64,000 bases of DNA from JARRKU01 sp050288425 (GTDB lineage Bacteria; Desulfobacterota; Desulfobacteria; Desulfobacterales; Desulfosarcinaceae), in contig JBNKDU010000087.1 of the NCBI GenBank assembly GCA_050288425.1, forward strand, positions 48,680 through 112,679, given 5' to 3'. This document shows positions 8,518 to 16,952 of the stretch, piece by piece. The translations under genes and the position numbers were made by a program. The notes under the pieces were generated by a model. That model was not told the origin of the DNA, searched no databases, and worked only from the letters and a program-made list of their open reading frames with translations. The first letter of the stretch is position 1; the number at the start of each line of letters is the position of its first letter.

Positions 8518-9147
8518 ATGAACCCTGATCGCAGAAACATCCTCCTCGGCAAGGTCGCCGGTTGGTTCTACCGATGTTACAGTGCTACCTGGTCTTACCG
8601 CGTCTCATTTCCGGAATCCTCCACGGTCGTCGACCTGGAGACGAAGAATCCTTCCGGTTCCTATGCTTTCGGCCACTGGCATGGAGATGAACTGGCGTTG
8701 ATCGGCTTCTGCCGCCACTCCAAATTCCTCACCATGGCCAGCCAGTCCAGGGACGGAACCATTATGGCGACCGCTTTGAAAATCATGGGGTTTCACATCG
8801 CCCGGGGATCGAGCACCAGGGGAGGAATGCGCGGTCTGGTCACCATGATCCGGAAGGTGAAGAAAGAAAACTTTTTCGTCAGCTTTGCCGTCGACGGCCC
8901 CACCGGACCCCGCCATCAGGCCAAACCGGGTGTTCATCTCTTTGCGGCCAAGGCAGGGCTGCCGCTATATCAATGCGTGGTCCGATGCGACCGCAAATGG
9001 GTATTCCGCAAGACATGGAACCAGACATACCTGCCCAAACCATTTGCCCGGATCCATTTATACTTCTATGAATTGCCCATGCCCACCCTGGAAAACCGCG
9101 ACCAAATTCTGAACATCTTCAATTCAAGGACCATTGCTCCTGAATGA
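8518..9147 (+). CDS. DUF374 lysophospholipid acyltransferase-like protein
   Basis: A 209-residue protein of the DUF374 branch of the LPLAT superfamily. It shows the signature pair FGHWHGDE (residues about 52-59) and SQSRDGTIMATALKIMGF, then RGSSTRGG and AVDGPTGPRH. This family is thought to acylate a lipid or lipid A-like precursor at the inner membrane, but the substrate of this member is unknown. The N-terminus is short and slightly hydrophobic. The chosen start is the first Met compatible with the promoter at 8483-8511; a longer frame from 8410 would overlap the preceding gene. Confidence 0.78.
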   Translation: MNPDRRNILLGKVAGWFYRCYSATWSYRVSFPESSTVVDLETKNPSGSYAFGHWHGDELALIGFCRHSKFLTMASQSRDGTIMATALKIMGFHIARGSSTRGGMRGLVTMIRKVKKENFFVSFAVDGPTGPRHQAKPGVHLFAAKAGLPLYQCVVRCDRKWVFRKTWNQTYLPKPFARIHLYFYELPMPTLENRDQILNIFNSRTIAPE

Positions 9148-9297
9148 CCCCTATCGTTGCAAAAGCCGGAGGGGGAAAAGATAGCAAGCAATCCTTGCCA
9201 AGAATTCGAAAAGCGGAACCGGAAGCAGCGATCCGGAACGGAAAGACTGCCACCGGGCCCATGCAGCCAAGGGGTGAATTCCGGATCCGTCGGAATA

Positions 9298-9753
9298 TTA
9301 ATCGGATGGACGATGCTGGAATCGAACGATCTGATTGACCTGCACCTGTTGCGAAACGGTAAGGTCTTCGAATTCGACGCCGATGCGTTTGATGGAAAGG
9401 GATGAAAAGCTCGGTGTCGGTGCGCTCTCGATTTTGGAAACTACGCGTCCCACCAGGCCTTTGGCACAATATCCCTTGCCACCGGCAAACAGATCCATCC
9501 GCAGATTGGTTTGATCCGCCAGACGCTGGGAAACGGCATCGATATCGACAAAGGTAAAGGCCATGCCTGTGGAACTGATCTCCACGACCTGACCGAGGGT
9601 CTGCGGTTGCGTGTCCAGGACGACATAGATGCTGTCGCTCATCAAGAATCGTTCTTCCTTGCGCCTGTTGTCAGCCTCGAGAGTCATGAAACTGTGGCTT
9701 TCTTTGTCGGCGGAATTCGACGCTCGACTCAGCAGGTTTGATTGGGGGGCCAT
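9298..9753 (-). CDS. PilZ domain protein
   Basis: A 151-residue protein with one PilZ domain. The RRKEERF segment (residues about 30-36) supplies the RxxxR cyclic-di-GMP clasp. VEISSTGMAF is the [D/N]xSxxG motif with Glu in the first position, and IGVEFEDLT closes the barrel. Such proteins read c-di-GMP to control motility, exopolysaccharide or adhesion; the partner is not evident. GGAG lies upstream of the ATG. It is divergent from the large outer-membrane gene at 10125. Confidence 0.85.
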   Translation of the reverse strand: MAPQSNLLSRASNSADKESHSFMTLEADNRRKEERFLMSDSIYVVLDTQPQTLGQVVEISSTGMAFTFVDIDAVSQRLADQTNLRMDLFAGGKGYCAKGLVGRVVSKIESAPTPSFSSLSIKRIGVEFEDLTVSQQVQVNQIVRFQHRPSD

Positions 9754-9991
9754 CTGTTTTCACTCCAAATGATATATCCAGTAAACAGGTTTTCAATGCG
9801 CAAATTTAGAGCAACCATCGTGCCAAAATGATAACATATTGATATATTATATTTTTTAGAATTGATGGATCTGCACGACTTCTTCAAAGCTGCAGCGGCT
9901 GCCCGTTCGAGTACACTTTTTGCGCACAGAATGTCCCATCGACGGCATCTCATCGGCAGGTCCGGCGTGTATGTCAGCCCCCGCTCGGCGA

Positions 9992-10008
9992 TTGCATTCG
10001 GAATGCAA
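9992..10008. promoter_or_regulatory. Perfect 17-bp palindrome in the 371-bp divergent spacer
   Basis: TTGCATTC-G-GAATGCAA lies between the PilZ gene (minus) and the 10125 gene (plus). It has the size and symmetry of a dimeric regulator operator. The remaining 9754-10124 is AT-rich near the PilZ start (promoter-like) and contains no other supported gene. Confidence 0.45.
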
Positions 10009-10124
10009 GATATCATTATTTATGGATGGGCATTCCGGCCAAGCGCGGCCGACTTGCGAATTCCATGGATTCGAACTAAGGTGGATATCCTGGATCATCG
10101 TAGGCGAAAGGTTGATATCTGCAA

Positions 10125-12659
10125 GTGACCAAGCGAATGATTTTTCTGATCGTGGCACTGGTAATCCTGTGCGGCGCAACTCCGGCAAGCGCATTGAAAC
10201 TGATCGAGCGGGAACCCTTCATCATTTATTTCCCGGAAGGCACCGACGATCTGGCCTTACGAATTGCAGACGAATGCCCTCCCATGGCAGCCTTTCTACG
10301 GTCCAAGGGTCTCATCGTCGACAAACCATTGCACATCATCCTGGATGAAGACCTGGATCGTCCCGAAGAAATTTCGGTGCTCACCCCCCATCGCAAGATC
10401 CGAATTCCGCTGCGCCCGCCGGGAGTACTTGAAGATGGATACACAGAAGCCGACCCCTGGCGCTATTACCTGTTCAAAGGGCTCTGCACCCATGGAATTT
10501 ACGCCGAACGCTCCGGTCTCCCCGGGGGGGCGTACCGGGTATTCGGTGAAGTGATTTCGCCCAACCTGATCCTGCCCGACTGGGTCATCGATGGGATCGG
10601 TCACCTGCTGTTCGAACAATACGTGCAGCGTCGCGTGCCCGAGCCCATGGCAATGGAGATCTTCGAGTCCACCCCCATTCCGGAGATGGACAAGGTGAGC
10701 AACCATCCCGAGATATGGCCCGGCAAGTACAGCTACCGGATTTTCGGGCGCCCGTTCATCCGCTGGCTGGAGGAACGCCAGGGGTGGGATCAGATCCTGA
10801 CTTTTCTGCAACTTCACGGTCGGGGCGTGATGCCTCTGGAAATCGACCTCAAGGCCCGTCGCGCCTTCGGCCAATCATGGAATCAGCTCTGGCACTATTT
10901 TCAGGCCGAGCATATCGCCGATTTCCACGGAATCCAGGGCCAGTCGATACTGGGCCACTGGAGCGAGCCTCCGATCTATTGGAATGAGACCGGTATCCAT
11001 CCCGGTATCCAGTTGATCGCAGAACGCTGCCGCTACGGCTATGTCGATGCCGATGGCTGGCTGTGGCTGAGTGAATATACCGGCGAGGGAATATCCAAGA
11101 TCCGGATCTACCGCCGCGGCACGCTTCAAACCCTGGCCCGCGATCATGTCTGGGCCCCGGGACGGGGCGGCGTTGCCGTATCCCGCAACGGCCGCCATCC
11201 GGTCCTGCTGGTGTTCGGCCAACGCAAAGACGACAATTTCATCCAATCCATTGACGTAGAGATTCCCATCCAGCATGAAATCCCCGCTCCGCCGGGAACT
11301 ATTCAACTCTCCGGTCCGGTGATGGATGAACGCGGACGCATCGCCGTAGCCGCCAACACCGCCGGCAATTGGGATATCTGGATCTACGATGAAGACTGGC
11401 AACGGCTGACCCGCGGTTCTTCGGTGGAAATGGATCCCTGGTGGTCCGGCGACAGCCTGGTGTTCGCTTCCAATGCTTCCGGAAGGTTTCAGATCCATGA
11501 CGTGGCGATGACCCCCCTGACGCTTTCCGAAACCGCGGCCATGCTCCCGCGCGGCAGCAGTTGTTTGCTGCTGGACGCCACAGGTTGGAAGCGCAGCCCC
11601 CTCTACACCACGAACATCGCTCCTCTGCCGGCCTTCGAAACACCCGGACCGGAGAAGGATATACAGGTATCCGAAGCCAGCGAGCAGGGGCAACCCTACT
11701 CGGCATGGAAGAGTATCTGGCCCAACCATTTGCTGCCGGATGTCTTCTTCGATTCCGACAACTTCCAATTCGGTCTGGCCACCGAGGGGTTGGACGTGAG
11801 CGAAGATTATTCCTGGGATGCCGGCGTTCGCTACTCCTCGAACAGTGAAGAGTTCACCTGGCGCCTGGGATACAAGGCCAAGGAAGCCAGTGCCCGGGTC
11901 ACCCGCTATCCTTTTGGCTATACCACCCTGCGTCAGACCGTTGTGGACGAGGACCGGCTCGAAGCCAAAGCCACCTGGGCGCCGAAGAAGCTGGAAGAAT
12001 TCGCCGTGTCGGCCAACTGGCGCAGTTATGTACCCAATGAGGACGACGAACTGGCGGAAGAGGAGCGGTGGGCCAACCTGCAATGGATCGACGCCATGGA
12101 ACACCTCCAGACGGCCGCCTTCGTGGATGTTTTCGATGACGGCAGCCAATCGATTTACGGCCAGGTGCGCTATTGGTTCGGCCAGTCGATCCAGACGATA
12201 CTGCGCCTCCAGGGCGGCAAGACATGGGGGGACCTGAACCCGGGGCACAACACGTTTCGCATCGGCGGCATCTCCGGAGAGGGTTTCTTTACCCAGCGAA
12301 CCACGCGTCTTTTTTCGCTGCGCGGCTTCGACAGCAACATCCTGGATGCCGGGCAGGCCGCCACCATCAATGTAGACGTTCGATGGCCCTTTGCCAAACT
12401 GCAGAGAGGCTATAAGACTTTTCCCCTGTTCCTGCACAACATCGGTATCGGTACCTTCGTGGATGCGGGCTTCGCTTCCGACGATCTCACCTGGGACGAA
12501 GTGTTGATCAGTGCCGGAATCGAATTCAATACCGGCATGGAGTTGGCTTGGGGGTTCATGTCCAACTTCAATATCGGACTGGCCTGGCCCATCCGCCAAC
12601 CGGATGATCTGAATGAAGAGGGGCCGATCTTGCTGCTGCAGATCGGACAACCGCTATAG
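10125..12659 (+). CDS. Outer-membrane protein: degenerate peptidase-like region, beta-propeller-like middle, Omp85-like barrel end
   Basis: An 844-residue exported protein (signal peptide ending PASA, about residue 24). Residues about 25-270 resemble the peptidase-MA/gluzincin domain that often precedes TolB-like propellers, with PDWVIDGIGHLLFEQY in the usual second-helix place. Where HExxH is expected there is only KGLCTHGIY, so the metal site appears lost. Residues about 290-520 have repeating W-D/G strands of a propeller. The last about 250 residues are barrel-like, with an LRGF motif (FSLRGFDSN) and a final aromatic-rich strand, as in Omp85 surface antigens. The start is GTG 10125 or ATG 10137. 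It overlaps the convergent acpH gene. Confidence 0.65.
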   Translation: MTKRMIFLIVALVILCGATPASALKLIEREPFIIYFPEGTDDLALRIADECPPMAAFLRSKGLIVDKPLHIILDEDLDRPEEISVLTPHRKIRIPLRPPGVLEDGYTEADPWRYYLFKGLCTHGIYAERSGLPGGAYRVFGEVISPNLILPDWVIDGIGHLLFEQYVQRRVPEPMAMEIFESTPIPEMDKVSNHPEIWPGKYSYRIFGRPFIRWLEERQGWDQILTFLQLHGRGVMPLEIDLKARRAFGQSWNQLWHYFQAEHIADFHGIQGQSILGHWSEPPIYWNETGIHPGIQLIAERCRYGYVDADGWLWLSEYTGEGISKIRIYRRGTLQTLARDHVWAPGRGGVAVSRNGRHPVLLVFGQRKDDNFIQSIDVEIPIQHEIPAPPGTIQLSGPVMDERGRIAVAANTAGNWDIWIYDEDWQRLTRGSSVEMDPWWSGDSLVFASNASGRFQIHDVAMTPLTLSETAAMLPRGSSCLLLDATGWKRSPLYTTNIAPLPAFETPGPEKDIQVSEASEQGQPYSAWKSIWPNHLLPDVFFDSDNFQFGLATEGLDVSEDYSWDAGVRYSSNSEEFTWRLGYKAKEASARVTRYPFGYTTLRQTVVDEDRLEAKATWAPKKLEEFAVSANWRSYVPNEDDELAEEERWANLQWIDAMEHLQTAAFVDVFDDGSQSIYGQVRYWFGQSIQTILRLQGGKTWGDLNPGHNTFRIGGISGEGFFTQRTTRLFSLRGFDSNILDAGQAATINVDVRWPFAKLQRGYKTFPLFLHNIGIGTFVDAGFASDDLTWDEVLISAGIEFNTGMELAWGFMSNFNIGLAWPIRQPDDLNEEGPILLLQIGQPL

Positions 12660-13271
12660 CGACGAGTCCAATGGCCTTCCCGACGTTCGCCGATGCTTTT
12701 TCAGCTGACGGGTATAGCGCATCAGATCCGGAAAGAAGTTCAGAAAATCCCGCTCCAGGGCGTCATAGTGAGCCTCGACTTCCGCCAGGGCTCCCTTGAA
12801 CCGTTCCCCCCGCGTCAGCCGGCCGGCAATACGGTCCAGGGTAATGCCGACGCTCTTGAGGTGGATATAGTTGCCCAGCCAATCCTCCGCGATGATGAAA
12901 TCGACGATTTGCTCCAACCGGCCGGGAAGAATGCTTCGATGGCGAAGGAGTACGGCATAGGCGTGACGAATGAACTCCGTCCGATCGCCCCTGGAGAAGT
13001 GCTGCCAGTGGCGGGAGAGAAAATGGTCATGGCACACATCCACGATGACTCCGGCGAAGCGGCGGCGCCTGCGGCTGAACCGGCTCCGGCTGCGTTTGGT
13101 CACCGGATGGGCGTCTGCATAGGTATCGATCTTGCGGTGGTCGTAGATCCCTTCACAAATACCGGCGTTGAACCGCTCTTCCGGACTGCCCTTGACGAAG
13201 TCACCGAACAGATTGCCCAGCATGGCATCGTCATCGTCGTCCGCGAGAAAAAGATGGGCCAGGTAGTTCAT
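12654..13271 (-). CDS. acpH: Acyl-carrier-protein phosphodiesterase
   Basis: A 205-residue member of the AcpH family, which removes 4'-phosphopantetheine from holo-ACP. Diagnostic segments are MNYLAHLFLA at the N-terminus, GNLFGDFVKG, HRKIDTYADAHP and FAGVIVDVCHDHFLSRHW, with the conserved Asp/His residues of an HD-like metal site. It lies at the end of a minus-strand pair, with its start inside the end of the methyltransferase gene (41-base overlap), which implies translational coupling. The 3' end overlaps the convergent outer-membrane gene. Confidence 0.85.
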   Translation of the reverse strand: MNYLAHLFLADDDDDAMLGNLFGDFVKGSPEERFNAGICEGIYDHRKIDTYADAHPVTKRSRSRFSRRRRRFAGVIVDVCHDHFLSRHWQHFSRGDRTEFIRHAYAVLLRHRSILPGRLEQIVDFIIAEDWLGNYIHLKSVGITLDRIAGRLTRGERFKGALAEVEAHYDALERDFLNFFPDLMRYTRQLKKHRRTSGRPLDSSL

Positions 13272-13878
13272 GAAGATCCCTTCGTTGAGATATTGGCTTG
13301 CGACAGACGATCTGGGCGATGGACCGCGCAGGTGGACCGGCGGTTCCCTCGAAGTAATGGATGAGGTCCCATCCGGCGAACCAGTTCTTGAGTTCCGCCG
13401 GCCGCAACAAGTAATCGGGGTTCACCGGCCTGCCGTACCGGGCCTGATCCCGGGTGAAGGTTTCGTAGATTAAAATCCCACCGGTCTCGAGGGCGCTTTT
13501 GATGACCGGAATCAATGGCCGGTGGAGAAAGCGGAAGACCAGGATGCCGCCGGCCGAACCCGGAGGCAGCGGTGCAGGGCCTTCCGTCTCCAGGTCCAGT
13601 TGCCGGATGGTGATCGGAAGACCGGCCTGTCGCGCATGACGCCGCGCCGATGCCAACCTTGCATCCGAACGGTCGACGAGGAGCACCGGCAGTCCCTGCT
13701 GCGCCAGGAAGAGCCCGTTATGGCCGTCTCCGCAGGCCAGATCGACAACCGGCTTCCCGAATGCGGATTCACCAAAGAGATGCCAGTATCGTTGCAGCAA
13801 TTCCGCCGGACGCGGTTTCCATGAGGAACCTTCTTCATGATCCGACGGCCGCATCGGTCCCTGGATCCTTTTTTTCAT
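13231..13878 (-). CDS. Class I SAM-dependent methyltransferase
   Basis: A 215-residue methyltransferase. VVDLACGDGHNGLFLA (residues about 44-59) is motif I, the SAM-binding glycine loop; VLLVDRSDARL supplies the acidic residue after strand 2; IRQLDLE and GGILVFRFLHRP follow. The IYETFTRDQARYGRP stretch resembles TehB/UbiE-like thiol or small-molecule methyltransferases. The substrate is unknown. Upstream of and overlapping acpH, so co-translated with it. It starts about 40 bases from the MaoC gene stop on the same strand. Confidence 0.8.
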   Translation of the reverse strand: MKKRIQGPMRPSDHEEGSSWKPRPAELLQRYWHLFGESAFGKPVVDLACGDGHNGLFLAQQGLPVLLVDRSDARLASARRHARQAGLPITIRQLDLETEGPAPLPPGSAGGILVFRFLHRPLIPVIKSALETGGILIYETFTRDQARYGRPVNPDYLLRPAELKNWFAGWDLIHYFEGTAGPPARSIAQIVCRKPISQRRDLHELPGPSFSRGRR

Positions 13879-13920
13879 CCATCGGCCCCTTTGTCAGGGT
13901 CTGGGGGATCGTTGCAAACG

Positions 13921-14340
13921 TCAGGGTTTGCGCGGGCTTACCTTGGCCTGCCCGTCCAGCACCAGTGTGCCGTTCTGGTTGGTGCAGGTGGTTTTCAGGA
14001 CCACCCGGTTCTTTTCCAGATCCACCTCGATTACCTCGGCCCGGGCCGTAATGGTATCGCCGATACGGGCCGGCGCCCGGAACTTAAGATCCTGGCTGAT
14101 GTAGATCGCTCCGGGTCCCGGCAGGTGGCAGCCGATGACCGTGGAGACGAAACCGGCCAGCAGCATGCCGTGGGCGATCCGCCCCTTGAAAAAGGTATCC
14201 TTGGCAAAGTCTTCGTTGACGTGGAAGGGGTTCAAATCGCCGGTGACGCCGGCAAACAGGTAGATGTCGGCCTCGGCGATGGTCTTGGCAAATTCGGCGT
14301 GTTGGCCGATTTCGATCTCGTCGATGGTTTTGCCCAGCAT
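13921..14340 (-). CDS. MaoC-like (R)-enoyl-CoA hydratase
   Basis: A 139-residue single hot-dog-fold hydratase. The catalytic block is FAGVTGDLNPFHVNEDFA (Asp and His dyad about residues 35-40), followed by FKGRIAHGMLLAGF, the classic MaoC hydratase-2 motif. These enzymes hydrate trans-2-enoyl-CoA to (R)-3-hydroxyacyl-CoA. The thiolase gene lies 28 bases upstream on the same strand, so the two likely form a beta-ketoacyl/hydroxyacyl-CoA unit. Confidence 0.88.
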   Translation of the reverse strand: MLGKTIDEIEIGQHAEFAKTIAEADIYLFAGVTGDLNPFHVNEDFAKDTFFKGRIAHGMLLAGFVSTVIGCHLPGPGAIYISQDLKFRAPARIGDTITARAEVIEVDLEKNRVVLKTTCTNQNGTLVLDGQAKVSPRKP

Positions 14341-14368
14341 AATCGTCCCTCTCCTTTTGTTTTTCGGA

Positions 14369-15652
14369 TCAGACCCGCTCCAGTACCATCGCCATCCCCT
14401 GGCCGCCGCCGATGCACAGCGACGCCAACCCCAGATCGAGGTCCTGTCGCAACATGATGTGCATCAGGGTCAGGATGATGCGAGCGCCGGTACAACCGAT
14501 GGGATGGCCGATGGAGATGCCGCTGCCCACCAGATTGGTGTTTTCCACTTTGCAGCCGAGTTCGCGCATACAGGCGATGGCCTGGGCGGCGAAGGCTTCG
14601 TTCAGTTCGACGGCCCCGAAATCGGCCATGGTGAGGTTTTCGCGTCTGAGAATCTTGCGCACGGCCGGTATGGGGCCCAGGCCCATGTAGGCCGGATCGA
14701 TACCGCCGGAAGCCGCCGCCCGGATTCTCACCAGCGGTTTGAGTCCCAATTCTGTGGCCTTGGTGACCGACATCAGCAACAGAGCGGCCGCGCCGTCGTT
14801 GATGCCCGAGGCATTGCCAGCAGTGACGGTCCCGTCCTTCTGAAAGGCCGGGCGCAACCGGGCCATCTTCTCCGGGCTGGTGTCCATGGGACGCTCGTCC
14901 GTATCCACCAGTTGGGGATCTCCTTTGCGCCGGGGCACCGATACGGGGACGATTTCCTTCTGGAAATGGCCTTCCGCGATGGCGGCCCGGGCCCGCTGGT
15001 GGCTCAGAGCGCCGAGTTCGTCCTGTTCCTGGCGGGAGATGTTGTAGCGCGCGGCAATGTTCTCGGCCGTAATCCCCATATGGTAGCCGTAGAAGATTTC
15101 GAACAGGCCATCGAAGACCACGAGGTCGGTCATTTCGACATTCCCCATGCGGGCGCCCCAGCGGGCGCTGGGCACGGCATAGGGAATCATGCTCATATTC
15201 TCCATCCCTCCGGCCAGGACCACCTCGGCGTCGCCCAGGCGAATGGACTGGGCAGCCAGTTGCACCGCCTTCATGCCCGATGCACAGACCTTGTTGACCG
15301 TGAATGCCGGAGTCTCCTTGGCCACCCCCGCATGTATCATGGCCTGGCGGGCGGGATTTTGCCCCTGGCCCGCGCCGACCACATTGCCCATGACGACCTC
15401 GTCGATGGCAACCGGCTGCAAATTGTCGTCGTAGTCATAGCCTCGGTTCTCCAGTTCGATCCTGCCCTGGTCCGCCAAGCTGTCCGGTGCCGATGCCTTC
15501 TGCTCGGGAGATACCACCGGACGCAATCCGGCTTTCTTGAGGGTCTCTGCAAGCACCCGGGCCCCCAGTTGTACGGCGGGTGTGGTTCCCAGGCCGCCAT
15601 TGAAACTTCCCACCGGCGTCCGTGCACCGGATACGATTACGACATCTTCCAT
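14369..15652 (-). CDS. Acetyl-CoA acetyltransferase (thiolase II)
   Basis: A 427-residue thiolase. The acyl-accepting cysteine is in NKVCASGMKA (about residue 125), with NEAFAAQA and the terminal GGGQGMAM loop supplying the second Cys/His region (CIGGGQG). The start at 15652 has GGAGAG upstream; earlier in-frame codons are not thiolase-like. It is about 35 residues longer than the usual 392, with the extra segment between residues about 35 and 75 (rich in Asp/Tyr, around YDYDDN). It is probably biosynthetic or degradative acetoacetyl-CoA chemistry with the MaoC gene. Confidence 0.9.
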   Translation of the reverse strand: MEDVVIVSGARTPVGSFNGGLGTTPAVQLGARVLAETLKKAGLRPVVSPEQKASAPDSLADQGRIELENRGYDYDDNLQPVAIDEVVMGNVVGAGQGQNPARQAMIHAGVAKETPAFTVNKVCASGMKAVQLAAQSIRLGDAEVVLAGGMENMSMIPYAVPSARWGARMGNVEMTDLVVFDGLFEIFYGYHMGITAENIAARYNISRQEQDELGALSHQRARAAIAEGHFQKEIVPVSVPRRKGDPQLVDTDERPMDTSPEKMARLRPAFQKDGTVTAGNASGINDGAAALLLMSVTKATELGLKPLVRIRAAASGGIDPAYMGLGPIPAVRKILRRENLTMADFGAVELNEAFAAQAIACMRELGCKVENTNLVGSGISIGHPIGCTGARIILTLMHIMLRQDLDLGLASLCIGGGQGMAMVLERV

Positions 15653-15676
15653 GGTTCTCTCCTTCGATCTTCGGAT

Positions 15677-15695
15677 GATCCCTTCAACAGGGATC
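15677..15695. promoter_or_regulatory. Inverted repeat in the thiolase leader
   Basis: GATCCCT-TCAAC-AGGGATC, a perfect 7-bp dyad, lies 24 bases before the thiolase start codon. It could be a repressor operator or a leader hairpin. No further gene is seen in 15653-15934. Confidence 0.35.
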
Positions 15696-15934
15696 GGTCC
15701 ACTTATTGATGGGTCGATTCCACCCGGACACAGCTTACGCTCTGTCTGGGATTGATGGCACACAAAGGTGGGATGTGTCCATCGAGAAATGGCCAGCGGA
15801 GGTCGGAACCGAGGCCGCAAGGACGTCGCACCCCTCCCGCAGCCGCAAATGAATGAATGACGACGCCATCATTTCAACGGGGCGAGAACATCGAGACGGA
15901 CCCCAAGATGCCACCCGATGGATGGATAGAACGA

Positions 15935-16324
15935 TTAATGGCAGGTTGCGGCAGAATCCGCATGATAGACTTCGGCGGCAATGGACTCGATTTCATCGAC
16001 GTCGAAGGGTTTGCGCACATAATCGAAAGAACCCAACCGGCGGGCAAGCCGTTCGTAATGCTTCTGGGGCAAGGCGGTGACGATCACCACCTTGGTGGCC
16101 AGGCCATTGTCAGTCACCCACCGGAGCACCTCCATGCCATCAGGTCGTGGTATCTTCAGATCCAGAAACATGAGCCGCGGGTGAAGGGATTGCAGAAGTT
16201 CGATGGCGTCGGCGCCGTTATCCGCCATGGTGAGTCGATAGTCGTCTCCCAGCATGACTTCAAAGGAATCCAATATCCCCTGATCGTCATCCACGATCAC
16301 AATGGGTATGCTTTCTGGTTTCAT
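15935..16324 (-). CDS. Stand-alone response regulator receiver
   Basis: A 129-residue single receiver domain with no output domain. The acidic pair is VDDDQG, the phospho-acceptor Asp is in LMFLDLKIPRPDG (about residue 55), Thr is in VIVTAL and Lys in YVRKPFD. The start at 16324 is preceded by GGAGGGGG; seven further in-frame codons upstream include that site and are not needed. There is no adjacent kinase on the same strand, so its partner is unknown. Such single-domain regulators often act in phosphorelays or by protein contact. Confidence 0.85.
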   Translation of the reverse strand: MKPESIPIVIVDDDQGILDSFEVMLGDDYRLTMADNGADAIELLQSLHPRLMFLDLKIPRPDGMEVLRWVTDNGLATKVVIVTALPQKHYERLARRLGSFDYVRKPFDVDEIESIAAEVYHADSAATCH

Positions 16325-16667
16325 GTTGCTGCCCCCTCCTTCCAAATATCAAATCTCGATGCGAGCTTTATCCAGGGCTTTGTGATCCCCGGCGCAAAGA
16401 TTTTGCATGCCCGCAATGAAAACCACTTTGTCCGTGGCAACGAACCCATAGCAGCAGGATCTTGCAAATTAGGTGCCGGCCATCGGCGCTCCCGGCAGCC
16501 TCTCCGATTCGAACCAGGTCCGGACCGATGTCGGATCCTGGATCTCCTGCATCAAATTCATCCAAACGGCATAAAAGTCGGGGAGGTTCGGGGCCAAGGG
16601 TCTCAAAAAGAAAATATTTCGACGCCTTCCTCCCGGATGTCGTGATGCCTGCACAGAAAGTTGGACA

Positions 16668-16687
16668 CTGCACAATTTATTGTGCAG
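16668..16687. promoter_or_regulatory. Putative sigma54-activator binding dyad upstream of the micropeptide gene
   Basis: CTGCACA-ATTTAT-TGTGCAG is a perfect inverted repeat of seven bases about a 6-base centre, the shape of an NtrC-class upstream activator sequence. An extra half site CTGCACA is at 16649-16655. The centre is about 177 bases upstream of the -24 element of the promoter at 16854. The only other copy noticed in the window, TTGCACA-N6-TGTGCAA, is at 22466-22485. Confidence 0.65.
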
Positions 16688-16797
16688 GGATCCTCAAGGC
16701 TTACGTAGCAATGGTCTATGAGATCATTACGCCATAAAAGCCCATGAAAACTGTGCTTGCCAAATCTGTCCACAATCTGCCGGGCGAACCCGTTGAA

Positions 16798-16852
16798 CTT
16801 ATTTTAATATTAATTTCAGTATATTATAGTTTAATATATTCGAAAAATCCTC
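16798..16852. other. AT-rich bendable stretch between activator site and sigma54 promoter
   Basis: About 50 bases nearly free of G/C between dyad and promoter, the usual place for IHF-type bending in sigma54 promoters. No exact IHF consensus was found. The rest of 16325-16853 contains no supported gene. Confidence 0.4.
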
Positions 16853-16853
16853 G

Positions 16854-16869
16854 TGGCATGCGCGTTGCT
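16854..16869 (+). promoter_or_regulatory. Sigma54 promoter of the micropeptide gene
   Basis: TGGCATG-CGCG-TTGCT matches the -24/-12 consensus TGGCAYR-N4-TTGCW, with the invariant GG-N10-GC spacing. Transcription should start near 16881, about 72 bases before the micropeptide ATG. Confidence 0.75.
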
Positions 16870-16901
16870 CTAAGGGCATGGCGGATAGGTTGAAAAGGTG
16901 T

Positions 16902-16921
16902 GGCCGCCTTGGCCGGCGGCC
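16902..16921 (+). other. GC-rich leader hairpin of the micropeptide mRNA
   Basis: GGCCGCC-TTGGCC-GGCGGCC, a perfect 7-bp stem, is followed by an A-run and then the ribosome site. It lies inside the predicted 5' leader and could stabilise the short mRNA or tune translation. Confidence 0.5.
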
Positions 16922-16952
16922 GAAAAAAAACTTTTGTCACGAGGAGGTACGT

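Noticed and set aside
10875..12650. A 591-codon minus-strand frame opposite the large outer-membrane gene
   Set aside because: It is codon-position shadowing in high-GC DNA; the plus strand has a signal peptide and barrel motifs.
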